This document shows positions 17,504 through 28,200 of a DNA stretch of 64,000 bases, piece after piece. The first letter of the stretch is position 1, and each line of letters opens with the position of its first letter. Made by a program: the position numbers and the translations under genes. The notes below the pieces were generated by a model, which saw only the letters and a list, made by a program, of their open reading frames with translations, did no database searches and was not told the origin of the DNA. The DNA comes from Telmatospirillum sp. (GTDB lineage: Bacteria > Pseudomonadota > Alphaproteobacteria > CACIAM-22H2). Location of the stretch: positions 100,600 to 164,599 of the forward strand of contig JADCGL010000030.1 in assembly GCA_020248985.1 (NCBI GenBank), written 5' to 3'.

Positions 17504-18532
17504 TTAGCGGATCGGCGGGCTGTACATCAGGCCGCCCTTGGTCCACAGGTTGTTCACGCCGCGCTCGATACCGAGCGGCGTGATGTTGCGTTCGAAGCTT
17601 TCAGCGTAGTTGCCGACTTGCTTGATGATGTTGTAGGCCCATTTGTTGTCGAGGCCGAGCATCGCACCCATACCGCCCGTGACACCCAGCACGCGCTGCG
17701 TGTTCGGATTGGTCGAGGTCATCAACGAGTCGACGTTGGCCGAAGTGATGCCGGATTCTTCGGCTTCGAGCATCGCGTAGTGCACCCAGCGCACGATGTC
17801 GCCCCAGCGCGCGTCGCCGTGGCGAACCGACGGGCCCAACGGCTCCTTCGAGATCACTTCCGGCAGGATCACATGGTCGGCCGGCACGGGCGTGCGCGAA
17901 GCGCGCACCGAAGCGAGACCCGAAATGTCGGTCGTGTAGGCGTCGCAGCGGCCGGCGAGATACGCGGCAACGTTCTCTTCTTCGCGCTCGATGACGACGG
18001 GCGTGAAGCGGATGTTGTTGGCGCGGAAATAGTCGGCGAGGTTGAGTTCGGTCGTCGTGCCCGGCTGCACGCAGATCGTGGCGCCGTTGAGCTCCTTGGC
18101 GCTCTTCACGTTCAGCGACTTCTTCACCATGAAGCCCTGGCCGTCGTAGAAATTGACGCCCGTGAATTCGAGGCCGAGCGAGGTGTCGCGTGACAGCGTC
18201 CAGGTCGTGTTGCGCACGAGCAGGTCGACTTCGCCCGACTGCAGTGCGGTGAAGCGCTGCTGTGCCGTCAACGCCGTGTAGCGCACCTTGGTCGCGTCGC
18301 CGAAGATGGCGGCGGCAACGGCGCGGCAAACATCGACGTCGAGACCGGCCCACACGCCCTGGGCGTTGGGCAGGCCGAAGCCGGCCACGTTGCCGTTCGC
18401 ACCGCACTGCAGGAAGCCACGTGCCTTGATGGCGTCGAGCGTGGGCGAGGTGGCCGTCTGCTGCGCCATGGCGGGCAGCGACGCGGCGACGGCGACGAAC
18501 GCCGAAGCGAAAAGAAGAGCTTTGGTTTTCAT
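17504..18532 (-). CDS. aapJ: General L-amino-acid ABC transporter periplasmic binding protein
   Basis: Periplasmic binding protein of the Aap transporter, first gene of the minus-strand operon. The 342-residue product has signal peptide MKTKALLFASAFVAVAASLPAMAQ. Family blocks follow: GFLQCGANGNVAGFGLPNAQGVWAGLDVD, RFTALQSGEVDLLVRNTTWTLSRD, FYDGQGFMVKK, ATICVQPGTTTELNLADYF, GRCDAYTTDISGLASVR and the C-terminal NNLWTKGGLMYSPPIR. Broad specificity for L-amino acids is known for the family. Its promoter must lie in the 237-bp gap before metC (18533-18769), which is divergent. Confidence 0.95.
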   Translation of the reverse strand: MKTKALLFASAFVAVAASLPAMAQQTATSPTLDAIKARGFLQCGANGNVAGFGLPNAQGVWAGLDVDVCRAVAAAIFGDATKVRYTALTAQQRFTALQSGEVDLLVRNTTWTLSRDTSLGLEFTGVNFYDGQGFMVKKSLNVKSAKELNGATICVQPGTTTELNLADYFRANNIRFTPVVIEREEENVAAYLAGRCDAYTTDISGLASVRASRTPVPADHVILPEVISKEPLGPSVRHGDARWGDIVRWVHYAMLEAEESGITSANVDSLMTSTNPNTQRVLGVTGGMGAMLGLDNKWAYNIIKQVGNYAESFERNITPLGIERGVNNLWTKGGLMYSPPIR

Positions 18533-18769
18533 TCGAGAGGCACTCCCTATGGGGTCAGGATTCGGTCGAGCTTGAAAACGAGAAAAGCGGTCGGTCGAAC
18601 GGACGCCGACGGCCCCCCTCCCTCAATCGCGCGACGCTAACATGGTGTCCGGATGCGCCTCAATCGTTTTGTATGGAGACACCGGGGGTTATGGCCCTGC
18701 GCCGATACGATGGCTATAGTCGGAGGTGAACAGCGTCTGTCTCCATCTTCCACAGCAAGCGTGAGAATC

Positions 18770-19951
18770 ATGAAATCCGACACGAAAGTGACGACCCTTG
18801 GACGCGATCCCGAGGCCAATTTCGGCGTCGTCAACCCGCCCGTCTACCACGCCTCGACCATTCTGTTCCCGAGCCTCGAGGCGTACGACGCCGCGCAAAA
18901 AATCAAAACCAAGAACCAGATGCGGTATGGCCGCTACGGCACGCCTACAACCTTTGCGCTGCAAGATGCGATCGCCGAGCTTGAGGGCGGCTATGCGTGT
19001 TTTGCCGTGGGTTCGGGGGCTGCCGCCGTACTGTCGGTCTTAATGGCTTTCACGAAAGCGGGCGACCATGTGCTGTGCGTGGACAGCGCCTACGGCCCCA
19101 CGCGCCAAGCCTGCAACACGATACTGAAGCGCTACGGCGTCGAGACCACCTACTACGATCCCGCGATCGGTGCTGGGATCGCCGATCTCATTCGGCCCAA
19201 CACGACCTTGTGCATGATGGAATCGCCGGGTTCGGTGACGTTCGAGGTGCAAGACGTGCCGGCGATCGCCGCCGCGTGCCAGGCACGCGGCGTTGCGACT
19301 GCCATCGACAATACCTGGGCGACACCGCTCTATTTCCGTCCGCTCGAACACGGCGTGGACGTGTCGATCATGGCGGCGACCAAATACATCGTCGGCCACT
19401 CGGACGTGATGATGGGCGTGATCAGCGTGCGCACGCAGGCGATCTACGATGCCGTGCGCCCGACGGTCGACACGCTTGCCGCCCCGAGCGGCCCGGACGA
19501 CCAGTATCTCGCCATGCGCGGCTTGCGCACGATGGCGCTGCGCCTCAAGCAGCACCACCAGACCGGCCTTACCCTCGCGCGCTGGTTCCAGGCGCAACCG
19601 GAAGTCACGCGCGTGATGCACCCGGCCCTGCCCGGAGATCCTTCGCATTCGCTCTGGCAGCGCGACTTTTCGGGGGCGAGCGGCCTCTTCGGCTTCGTCA
19701 TGAAGCCCGTGGCACGCAAGGCGCTTGCCGCCCTCATCGACGATCTCGAGTTGTTCGGCCTCGGCGCTTCTTGGGGCGGTTTCGAGAGCCTCATCCTGCC
19801 GCAGGATATTCGCGCCGGCCGCACCGCAGCGCCGTGGACGGACCCTGGCCAGATCGTGCGCATCCATGCCGGCCTCGAAGCACCCGAAGATTTGATCGCC
19901 GATCTCGAACGCGGCTTTGCGCGCCTGCGCAAGGCCGTGGCCGCGGGCTAG
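18770..19951 (+). CDS. metC: Cystathionine beta-lyase
   Basis: PLP enzyme of the Cys/Met metabolism family, converting cystathionine to homocysteine, pyruvate and ammonia. The 393-residue product has TTLGRDPEANFGVVNPPVYHASTILFP at its N-terminus, YGRYGTPT, the PLP-binding VGSGAAAVLSV, and the active lysine K205 in SIMAATKYIVGHSD. The C-terminal ASWGGFESLI and VRIHAGLEAPEDLI are typical of the MetC branch. ATG 18770 follows GTGAGAATC with a weak ribosome-binding site; an upstream in-frame ATG at 18653 would add 39 residues without family character. It is followed nine bases later by hisI, an uncommon pairing. Confidence 0.92.
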   Translation: MKSDTKVTTLGRDPEANFGVVNPPVYHASTILFPSLEAYDAAQKIKTKNQMRYGRYGTPTTFALQDAIAELEGGYACFAVGSGAAAVLSVLMAFTKAGDHVLCVDSAYGPTRQACNTILKRYGVETTYYDPAIGAGIADLIRPNTTLCMMESPGSVTFEVQDVPAIAAACQARGVATAIDNTWATPLYFRPLEHGVDVSIMAATKYIVGHSDVMMGVISVRTQAIYDAVRPTVDTLAAPSGPDDQYLAMRGLRTMALRLKQHHQTGLTLARWFQAQPEVTRVMHPALPGDPSHSLWQRDFSGASGLFGFVMKPVARKALAALIDDLELFGLGASWGGFESLILPQDIRAGRTAAPWTDPGQIVRIHAGLEAPEDLIADLERGFARLRKAVAAG

Positions 19952-19960
19952 CAGCGGGCA

Positions 19961-20356
19961 ATGGACGCCGCCATCGAATCGCTGCTGGCCGAGATCGCTT
20001 TCGACGGGCAAGGCCTCGTCGTTGCCATCGCCCAACAGCACGACACCGGCGAAATCCTGATGGTCGCCTACATGAACCGGGAGGCCGTGCGCGAGACGCT
20101 TGCGACCGGCACGGCCTGCTATTGGTCGCGCAGCCGCATGCGACTGTGGCGCAAAGGCGAAAGCTCGGGCCAGAGCCAGCGCCTGGTCGAACTGCGCGTG
20201 GATTGCGACGGCGACGCGCTGCTCGTGCGCGTCGACCAGACCGGCGTTGCGTGCCACACGGGGCGCCGCGACTGCTTTTTCCGTGTCTTGCGCGACGGCA
20301 AGTGGGTCGTCGACAAACCGGTTCTCGTCGATCCGGACAAACTCTATGGCGGCTAA
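19961..20356 (+). CDS. hisI: Phosphoribosyl-AMP cyclohydrolase
   Basis: Catalyses the third step of histidine biosynthesis, opening the purine ring of phosphoribosyl-AMP. The 131-residue product carries the complete family signature: [45 protein letters not shown], the metal-binding region [30 protein letters not shown] with the Asp and Cys ligands, and the C-terminal tail. It is a single-domain HisI without fused HisE. The rest of the his operon is not in this window. Its last 11 bases overlap the next gene, giving a metC-hisI-modE-like run. Confidence 0.94.
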   Translation: MDAAIESLLAEIAFDGQGLVVAIAQQHDTGEILMVAYMNREAVRETLATGTACYWSRSRMRLWRKGESSGQSQRLVELRVDCDGDALLVRVDQTGVACHTGRRDCFFRVLRDGKWVVDKPVLVDPDKLYGG

Positions 20357-20735
20357 ACCACGCGCAACCGCACAAAAGCCGCCCAAAAGCGCGCCGCGCT
20401 TGCGTATCCTCATGGGCGAGGCGATCGCAGTCGGCCCGGGCAAAGCGGATCTGCTCGCCGCGATCGCAGCCGAAGGATCGATTTCCGCAGCCGCACGCAC
20501 GATGGGCATGAGCTATCGCCGCGCGTGGCTACTGGTGGACGAACTCAATCGCGTTTTTGTGGGTCCGGTCGTCGTCAGCGAGACTGGCGGCCGCCGCGGC
20601 GGCGGCGCGGTTTTGACGGCCCTTGGCCAGGAGATCTTACAGCGCTACCGTGCGATGGAAGAGCGAGCCGCGGCAAGCGTTGCCGAGGATATCCGGGCAT
20701 TCGGCACCCTTCTTCATGGAAAAACATATAGCTGA
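20346..20735 (+). CDS. ModE-like winged helix-turn-helix regulator (DNA-binding domain only)
   Basis: A 129-residue protein with a LysR/ModE-type winged [42 protein letters not shown], then [31 protein letters not shown] as wing and dimer helix. This matches the N-terminal domain of molybdate regulator ModE; the C-terminal molybdate-binding MOP domains are missing, so it cannot be called a molybdate sensor. ATG 20346 lies inside the hisI 3' end (11-bp overlap), which implies translational coupling. Known stand-alone ModE-N proteins are often near molybdate or tungstate genes, but none are seen here. Target unknown. Confidence 0.82.
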   Translation: MAAKPRATAQKPPKSAPRLRILMGEAIAVGPGKADLLAAIAAEGSISAAARTMGMSYRRAWLLVDELNRVFVGPVVVSETGGRRGGGAVLTALGQEILQRYRAMEERAAASVAEDIRAFGTLLHGKTYS

Positions 20736-20876
20736 CAGTTGTTTGCGCCCCCATGGGCATCTCGCCGTGCATTCTATGAAAATGCTTGCATCCGTGGAAC
20801 TCGAGAGCTATATTTCATAGTAACTACGGATCGGTCGAAGACCGTCCGAATTTGGCAGTCAGAAGGACCGTCATCC

Positions 20877-21320
20877 ATGGTGGCAATCGCGCCACTCACC
20901 GCTGGGTCGCCTGCGCCGGGATTTGTCCGGCCGACAGCGACCGTGCAAGCGCAAGGAAGTCAGGCACCGTCGAATACCGCGACGGGGAATGCCTCGGTTG
21001 CGCCTGCAGCCTCGCCGGCGGTTTCGATTTCGATTGGCGGCGGCGCAGCGTCGTCGGCCATTGCCGACCAGGTCCGGTCCGAGCTTATCAACAGCAGCCG
21101 TGCGCTCGCCGCCGGCGGCGAACCGTCGGCAGGCAACGGGCGCCCGCCGGCAGCTTTGCCGACCCCGCCATATTCTCAGAATGTCGGGCTTTACGACAAT
21201 TCGACGCGCGTTTTTGTTGATATCGTGCTTTCTGGCGATTCCGGCAAGCGTGTCGCACGCGTGTTTGGAACGCCGCCGCCGCCGAAACCGAAAGAAGAGC
21301 CTGTCGATATCGTGGCGTAA
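20877..21320 (+). CDS. Hypothetical Ala/Pro/Ser-rich protein, 147 aa
   Basis: From ATG 20877 (AGAAGGAC 10-16 bases upstream) the product begins MVAIAPLTAGSPAPGFVRPT and is low-complexity for about 60 residues. A short segment ADQVRSELINSSRALAAGG follows, and a more ordered C-terminal part (NVGLYDNSTRVFVDIVLSGDSGKRVARVFG) ends with a proline-rich tail. The last segment resembles the beta-hairpin of FlaG-like flagellar proteins (a rigid VDIVL...SGK...V pattern), but the resemblance is weak and no flagellar genes are nearby. No signal peptide or membrane segment. Function unknown; coding is supported by length, RBS and codon use. Confidence 0.6.
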   Translation: MVAIAPLTAGSPAPGFVRPTATVQAQGSQAPSNTATGNASVAPAASPAVSISIGGGAASSAIADQVRSELINSSRALAAGGEPSAGNGRPPAALPTPPYSQNVGLYDNSTRVFVDIVLSGDSGKRVARVFGTPPPPKPKEEPVDIVA

Positions 21321-21406
21321 CGGCAGTTTTTGCGATTTCTTCGCAAGACATCGGCGTTGCTTTTCGATTAACGTGCAGCGTGATCAGTCGTTAAATCGAA
21401 GCCGCG

Positions 21407-21736
21407 ATGAACGAGTTTGGCGATACCCTCAACAGTCTGGACGCCGTCGGCCCTGAAAAGGCGCTCGGTGTTTTCGTAGCGGCCGTTCGCGCGGCCGTCC
21501 CCGACGCGCCGGCCTGCTATTTCGATCTCATGGCGGCCGAGGGTGCCGAACGACGCAAACTGCAGCGCCAATGCGAAACGCATTTCAATACGCTGTCGAT
21601 CGAACTGCGCAAGACGATCCGCGGCAACGCGATCGCCAGAGCACAGGAGATTGTGCAAAGCCCGTTCGAGCGCCTGGCTGCCACAATGAGCGCTTCGCTC
21701 GAGCAGACCAGTCTCGACGATCTGTTTCCGAAGTGA
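21407..21736 (+). CDS. Hypothetical helical protein, 109 aa
   Basis: Product MNEFGDTLNSLDAVGPEKAL... is soluble, without signal peptide, and predicted nearly all helical. Segments include EKALGVFVAAVRAAVPDAPACYFDLMAAEGAERRKL and FNTLSIELRKTIRGNAIARAQEIVQSPFERLAATM. It follows the previous unknown gene by 86 bp in the same direction and ends 17 bases before the 3' end of tRNA-Arg on the opposite strand. I do not recognise a family. The pair of small genes may be co-transcribed. Confidence 0.6.
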   Translation: MNEFGDTLNSLDAVGPEKALGVFVAAVRAAVPDAPACYFDLMAAEGAERRKLQRQCETHFNTLSIELRKTIRGNAIARAQEIVQSPFERLAATMSASLEQTSLDDLFPK

Positions 21737-21753
21737 AGGGCCGAAGCCGCTGT

Positions 21754-21830
21754 TGGCGAGCCCAGCTGGATTCGAACCAGCGACCTACAGCTTAGAAGGC
21801 TGTTGCTCTATCCAGCTGAGCTATGGGCCC
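21754..21830 (-). tRNA. tRNA-Arg (anticodon UCU)
   Basis: 77-nt cloverleaf on the minus strand with encoded CCA. The acceptor GGGCCCA pairs with TGGGCTC (one G-U). The D arm AGCTCAGCTGGATAGAGC, anticodon arm CAGCC-TTCTAAG-CTG with anticodon TCT, and T arm with GGTTCGAATCC are all intact. It decodes AGA, a rare codon in this GC-rich genome. There is no sign of integration at this tRNA. Confidence 0.96.
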
Positions 21831-21842
21831 GCATCTTGGCAA

Positions 21843-22142
21843 TCAGCGAACGCGATCGTATTTGAAATTGTCGGCGTAGGCTTTGGGACGAATGCGCGAC
21901 GCTTGCGGCACGCCGAGTTCGACCGCAATGCCGTGATGTTGGGCGTAGGCGAGCGCTTCTTCCTGGGTCGCGAAACGCAGCTGCACTTGGCCCGACGTAT
22001 CGGTTGAGCCGGCCCAGCCCATCAGCGCGTCGGGGCGCTTGGCGGCACCCGGCTCGAACTCGAGCACCCAGGCATGGGTCTTGGCGCGCCCGGATTGCAT
22101 GGCGGTTTTGGCGGGCTTGTAGACGCGCGCAGGCTTGTCCAT
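21843..22142 (-). CDS. NDUFS4-like respiratory complex I accessory subunit
   Basis: A 99-residue homologue of the mitochondrial NDUFS4 (18 kDa, AQDQ) subunit, annotated in alphaproteobacteria as ETC complex I subunit. The start MDKPARVYKPAKTAMQSGRAKTH at ATG 22142 matches the family, followed by WVLEFEPGAAKRPDALMGWAGSTDTSGQVQLRFATQEEALAYAQHHGI and KAYADNFKYDRV, the conserved C-terminal block. It is expected to sit on the peripheral arm of NADH:quinone oxidoreductase. The gene starts just downstream of the tRNA-Arg 5' end, in the same direction, and could share its promoter region. Confidence 0.9.
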   Translation of the reverse strand: MDKPARVYKPAKTAMQSGRAKTHAWVLEFEPGAAKRPDALMGWAGSTDTSGQVQLRFATQEEALAYAQHHGIAVELGVPQASRIRPKAYADNFKYDRVR

Positions 22143-22240
22143 CTCGGATCCTCGGATGCGGCCTCGAAGCGACGGTGCACCGCACCGTCCACGCCCTTCT
22201 ATACCAGAAAGCCGCCGAGTCAAGACAGAGCCGAAGCGCC

Positions 22241-25200
22241 TCAGAAGTAGATAAAGGCGCCGTCCGAGTCCATGGTCGAAAGACCTGCGACCGATTGACC
22301 CAAAATCGTAACCGAGTTGCCGCTGCCCAGATTGATCACCAGATTTCCGCCGACGTCGCTCGCGGCATTCGTCACATCGGTGATCGTTGCGAAGCTCGGA
22401 TAGATCAGCAAGTTGATCTTGTCGCCGGACGCGTAGTCCACGATCGTGTCGGCCCCCGCGGACAACAAGAATGTGTCGTTGCCCGCACCCCCGGTCATGC
22501 GGTCGCTGCCGCCCTCGCCGTTCAGCACATCGTTGCCGTCGCCGCCCGTGATGGTGTCGTTGCCGGCCCCGCTGCTGATGCGCACGCCGACGCTGCCGGT
22601 CACGGCGATCGTGTCGTTGCCGGCACCCGAGACGATCGTTTCGACGTTCGAAACGGTCACGGTATTGGCCGAGCTTGCAAGCGTGAGCCGGGCGTTGCCG
22701 TCGCCAAGATCGACCGTACCGCTGGTGAGAGAGCTGCCCCGCGTAACCGTGTCGTTGCCGGAATCGCCGACGATGGTTTCGATGTTGGTGAGCGTGACCG
22801 TGTTGTTGCCGTTGAACAGCGTCAGGCTGTCGTTGCCGGTGCCCAGATTGAAGGTCTGGCCGCCGGTGAAGGCCGCCCCCAGCGTCACGTTGTCGCTGCC
22901 GGTGCCGCCGACCAGCGTTTCGACGTTCGTGACGGTCAGCGTATTGGTGAAATTGCCGAGCGCCAGGCGATCGCTGCCGGCTCCCAGATCCACAAGACCC
23001 GCCGTGATCGCCGTCGACAGCACAATCGAGTCGTTTCCGGCCAAGCCGGTCAGCGTTTCGACGTTCGAAATCGAGATCGTGTTGGCGCCGTTGAAAAGGA
23101 TGAGTTGGTCGTTGCCGGCGCCGAGATCAACGAGCCCGCTCGTGCGCGCACTGCCGAGCGACACCGTATCGTCGCCCGTGCCGCCGATGACGGTCTCGAT
23201 GTTGATCACGGTGATCGAGTTGCCGCCGTCCGCCAGGGTGAGGCGATCGTTGCCCGCTGCAAGGTCGATCGTCTCGCCCGCCGTGTAGGTGGTTCCAAGC
23301 GTGATGTTGTCGGCGTTGGTGCCACCGATCAGCACTTCGACGTTAATGAGCGTCAGCGTATTGGCGAAATTTCCCAGGATCAGCCGGTCGGTCCCTGCCC
23401 CGAGATCGATGGTGCCCGAGGTGATCGTCGAACCGAGTGTGACCGTATCAGCGCCGAGGCCGCCAATGATCGTCTCGATGTTGGTGAGCGTCACCGTGTT
23501 GCCGGTGTCGGCGAGCGTGAGCCGGTCGCTGCCGGTTCCGAGGTTGAATGTCTCGCCGCCCGTGAACGACGCGCCGAACGTCACATCGTCGGCACCCGTG
23601 CCGCCGATGACCGTTTCGACGTTGATGACCGTGACGGTATTCGTGAAATTGCCGAGCACCAAGCGGTCGCTGCCGCCGGCCAAATCGATGGTGCCGTTGG
23701 TGATGCCGGCCCCCAGCACGATCGTGTCGTTGCCGGCTGCGGCCGTAATTGTCTCGACGTTGACGATGGTCAGCGTGTTGTTGCCATTGAACAGCACGAG
23801 GTTGTCGTTGCCCGCACCCAGATCGATGGTGCCGCTGCTACGCGCCGTCCCCATCGTGACCGTGTCGTCACCCGAACCGCCGATGATCGTCTCGATATTG
23901 GTGACCGTGAGCGTGTTGCCGCCAGCCGCAAGCGTCAGTCGGTCCGAGCCCGCGCCGAGATCGACCGTTTCGCCGGCCGTCAATGCGCTGCCCAGCGCGA
24001 TCGTGTCGGAATTAGCGCCGCCGACGATCACTTCGACGTTCACGATCGTGAGATTGTTGACAAAATTGCTCAAGATTAGGCGGTCTGCACCATCGCCCAG
24101 ATCGATGGTGCCGCTCGACACGCCGGTGCCGAGCGTCACCGTATCGGTTGAGATCCCACCAACGATGGTCTCAATGTTCGCAACAGTGATCGTGTTGGCG
24201 TAGTCGCCGAGGATCAGGCGGTCGTTGCCGGTTCCCAGATTGAAACTTTCTCCGCCAGCAAAGGCGGCGCCCAGCGTAACCGTGTCGGCAGCCGTTCCGC
24301 CGACGACTGTTTCGATGTTCAGCACCGTGACGGTGTTGGCGAAGTTGCCCAAGGCAAGACGGTCGGTTCCCGCCGCAAGATCGATCGTACCGTCGGTGAG
24401 CTGCGTGGCGAAAGCGATCGTGTCGTTGCCCGCAGCAGCGGTGACAGTCTCGATATTGGCGAGCGTGATCGTGTTGTTGCCGTTGAACAGGATGAGATTG
24501 TCGTTGCCTGCCGCGAGATCGACGGTGCCGGTCGTGCGCACCGTTCCAAGCGTGACGGTGTCGTCGCCCGAACCGCCGATGATGGTTTCGATATTGACGA
24601 TCGTGATCGTGTTGCCGCCGGCCGCGAGTGTCAGGCGGTCCGCGCCGTTGCCGAGATCGATGGTCTCGCCGGCCGTGTAGGCCGTGCCGAGGGTCACATT
24701 GTCGCCGCTCGTCCCACCGGTCAGAACTTCGACATTGATGATCGTCAGCGTGTTCGAGAAATTGCCCAGAACCAGCGTGTCGGTACCGCCGCCCAGATCG
24801 ATGGTACCGCTTGTGATCGCGTTGCCAAGCGTCACCGTATCTGCCGCAAGCCCGCCGACGATCGTCTCGATATTGACGAGCGTCACGCTATTGCCGGTGT
24901 CGGCCAGCGCCAGACGGTCGTTGCCTGCACCGAGATTGAAAGTTTCGCCCGCGTTATAGGAGGCGCCCAACGTGACGTCGTCGGTGCCGGTACCGCCGAC
25001 CAGCGTTTCGATGTTGATGACGGTGAGCGTGTTCGTGAAATTGCCCAGCGTCAGCCGGTCGTTGCCCCCTGCAAGGTCGATCGTGCCGTTCGTGATGCCC
25101 GTCGACAGCGTGATCGTGTCGTTGCCGGCATTGGCCGTGATCGTCTCGACGTTGGCGATCGTGAGCGTATTGTTGGCGTTGGCGAGGATCAGCGTGTCGT

Positions 25201-28200
25201 TGCCCGCAACCAGATCGACGAGGCCGCTCGTGCGCGCGCTGCCAAGCGTCACGGTGTCGTCGCCCGAGCCGCCGACGACCGTTTCAATGTTCGTCGCTGT
25301 GATCGAGTTGCCGCCCGTCGCGAGCGTGAGACGGTCGGCTCCGCCCGCAAGGTCGATGACCTCGCCCGAATTGTAGGACGAGCCGAGCGTCACCGTGTCG
25401 GCACCCGCCCCACCGGTCAAAGTTTCGACGTTGAGGATCGTAAGGCCGTTCGAGAAGGCGCCGAGAATGAGCTGGTCGTTGCCGTTGCCGAGATCGATGG
25501 TGCCCGAGGTGATCGTGGTGCCGAGCGTGATCGTGTCGTCGCCGTTGCCGCCGACGATCGCTTCGATATTTACGATCGTGATGTTGTTGCCGAGATCGGA
25601 CAGGATCAGGCGATCGGTGCCGCCGCCCAGATTGAAGGTCTCGCCGCCCGTATAGGCTGCCGCCAGCGTGACGGTGTCGTTGCCCGAACCGCCGATCAGG
25701 CTCTCGATATTCTGGATCGTGAGCGTGTTCGCGAAATTGCCGAGCACGAGCCGGTCGGCGCCGCTGCCGAGATCGTAGGAGCCCGCTGTCACCGAACTCG
25801 AGAGCGTGACGGTATCGTTGCCGCTATTGCCGATTACGGTTTCTGCGTTGGCGATCGTCAACGTGTTGTTGCCCGATCCGAGCGTAACCTGGTCGTTGCC
25901 GCCGGCAAGGTCGATCAAGCCCGCCGTGCGCGCCACGGCGAGCGTGACGCTGTCGTCGCCCGTACCGCCGACGACGGTTTCAATATTCGTAGCCGTGATC
26001 GCGTTGCCGCCGGCGGCCAGGGTCAGTCGGTCGTTGCCGCCGCCCAGATCGAACGTTTCGCCGCTGCTGTAGCTGTTGCCGAGCGTGATGTTGTCGGCAG
26101 CCGTACCGCCGACGATACCTTCGATGTTCGTGGCCGTGAACGTGTTGGCGAAGTTCCCGAGAATGAGCTGGTCGTTGCCGCCGCCAAGATCGTAGGTGCC
26201 CGAGACGACCGCCGTTCCGAGCGTGACCGTGTCGTCGCCCGAACCGCCGACGACGGTTTCAATATTGATCAGCGTCACGCGATTTCCGGCATTGTCGAGC
26301 ACAATACGGTCGTTGCCGAGGCCAAGATTGAAAGTCTCGCCGCCCGTATACGCAGCGCCAAGGGTCACGTTGTCGGCGCCTGTGCCGCCGACGAGGGTCT
26401 CGATGTTGTAGATGGTCAGCGTGTTCGAGAAATTGCCGAGAATGAGTTTGTCGTTGCCGTCGAGCAAATCGACCACGCCATTGACGACCGCCGAAGAGAA
26501 CGAAATCGTGTCGTTGCTCGCGGACGCGATCAGCGTTTCGACGTTGCTGATGGCGATCGAATTGTTGCCCTCGGACAGAATCAGCTGGTCGTTGCCGGCG
26601 CCCAAATCGATCGATCCGGTCGTGACGACAGAACCCAGCGTGACCGTGTCGTCGCCGCTGCCGCCGATGACGGTCTCGATGTTCAAGACCGAAACCGTGT
26701 TGCCGCCCGCTGCAAGCGTGAGACGGTCGTTGCCGGCGCCGAGATCGAAGAGTTCGCCATTGGCGAACGCGGTGCCGAGCGTGACGTTGTCGTTGCCGAC
26801 GCCGCCGGTAATCGTCTCGACATTGACGATCGTGACCGTGTTTGCGGAATCGCCGAGAATGAGCTGGTCGTTGCCGTCGCCGAGATCGATCGAGCCCGAG
26901 GTGACGACCGAGGCGAGCGAAACGGTGTCGTCGCCCGTGCCGCCGACCAGCGATTCGACGTTGCCGACCGTGATCGTGTTGCTGCTGTCGCCGAGTTGCA
27001 GACGGTCGCTGCCGGCGCCGAGATTGAACAACTCGCCCGCCACGTAGGCCTGGCCGAGCGTAATCGTATCCGCCCCTGTCCCGCCGATCACCGTCTCGAT
27101 GTTGTAGACCGTTGCCGTGTTCGAGAAATTGCCGAGAATCAGGCGATCGTAGCCGGCCAGCAAGTCGATCGTGCCCGAAGCGATCGCGTCGCCGAGCGTG
27201 ACGGTGTCCGCACCATCGGCCGCAACCAGCGATTCAACGCCGATGATCGTGACCGTGTTGTCGCCCAAAGCGAGATTCAGCGTATCGGTGCCCGCCCCCA
27301 GATCGACGACGCCGCCGGTCTGAGAGCCGCCGAGCGTGACGGTATCGTCGCCGGCCTGGCCGATCACCGATTCGATGCTGGTTACCGTGATCGAATTGTT
27401 CGTGTTGGCGAGCGTGAGCTTGTCGTTGCCGCCCGCGAGGTCGAAAGATTCGCCGCCGATGTAGGACTCGCCGAGCGTCACGTTGTCGTTGCCGGTTCCG
27501 CCGGTGATCGTCTCGATATTGAGGACCGTCACCGTGTTGGCGGAATCGCCCAGGATCAGGTTGTCGTTGCCGACGCCGAGGTCGATGGAGCCGGCCGTGA
27601 TAGCCGTACCCAGCGTGACCGTATCGTCGGCCGTGCCGCCGACGACAGTCTCGACGCCCGAGACCGAAATCGTGTTGCCAAGATTGCCCAGCACAAGGCG
27701 GTCGTTGCCGAGGCCGAGATTGAAATTCTCGCCGTTGGTAAAGGCCGCCCCCAGTGCGACCGTGTCGTTGGCGGTACCGCCGACCACGGTTTCGATGTTG
27801 AGCACCGTAACCGTGTTCGCGAAATTGCCGAGAATGAGACGGTCGTTGCCGTCCGACAGATCGACGGTCCCGCCGGTGAGCGCGGCACCGTAGGTGATTG
27901 TATCCGTACCTGACGTCGCGACCAGCGTCTCGACATTGAACAGCGTGAGCGTATTGAAGCCGCTCCCCAGAACGAGCGTGTCGTTGCCCGAGCCGAGATC
28001 GATGACGCCCTTGGTCTGGCCGTTGCCCAGCGTCACCGTGTCGTTGCCGGCGCGGCCCGTGATGGTTTCAGCGTTGACGATGCTGAGCGTGTTGGGGCCC
28101 GACGCCGCGAAAACGATGCGATCATTGCCGCCGCCAAGGTCGTAAAGCTCGCCTTGCGTCTGATTGCCGCCCAGCGTCACGATGTCGGAGCCCGTGCCGC

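Noticed and set aside
18600..18769. Possible SAM riboswitch before metC
   Set aside because: No SAM-I or SAM-II core elements or pairing pattern could be seen.
22004..24079. Long frames on the plus strand across the giant repeat gene (including 26996-27913 and 28154-29536)
   Set aside because: They are periodic mirror images of the repeat units, with no start signals, and the minus strand gives a coherent RTX-type protein.
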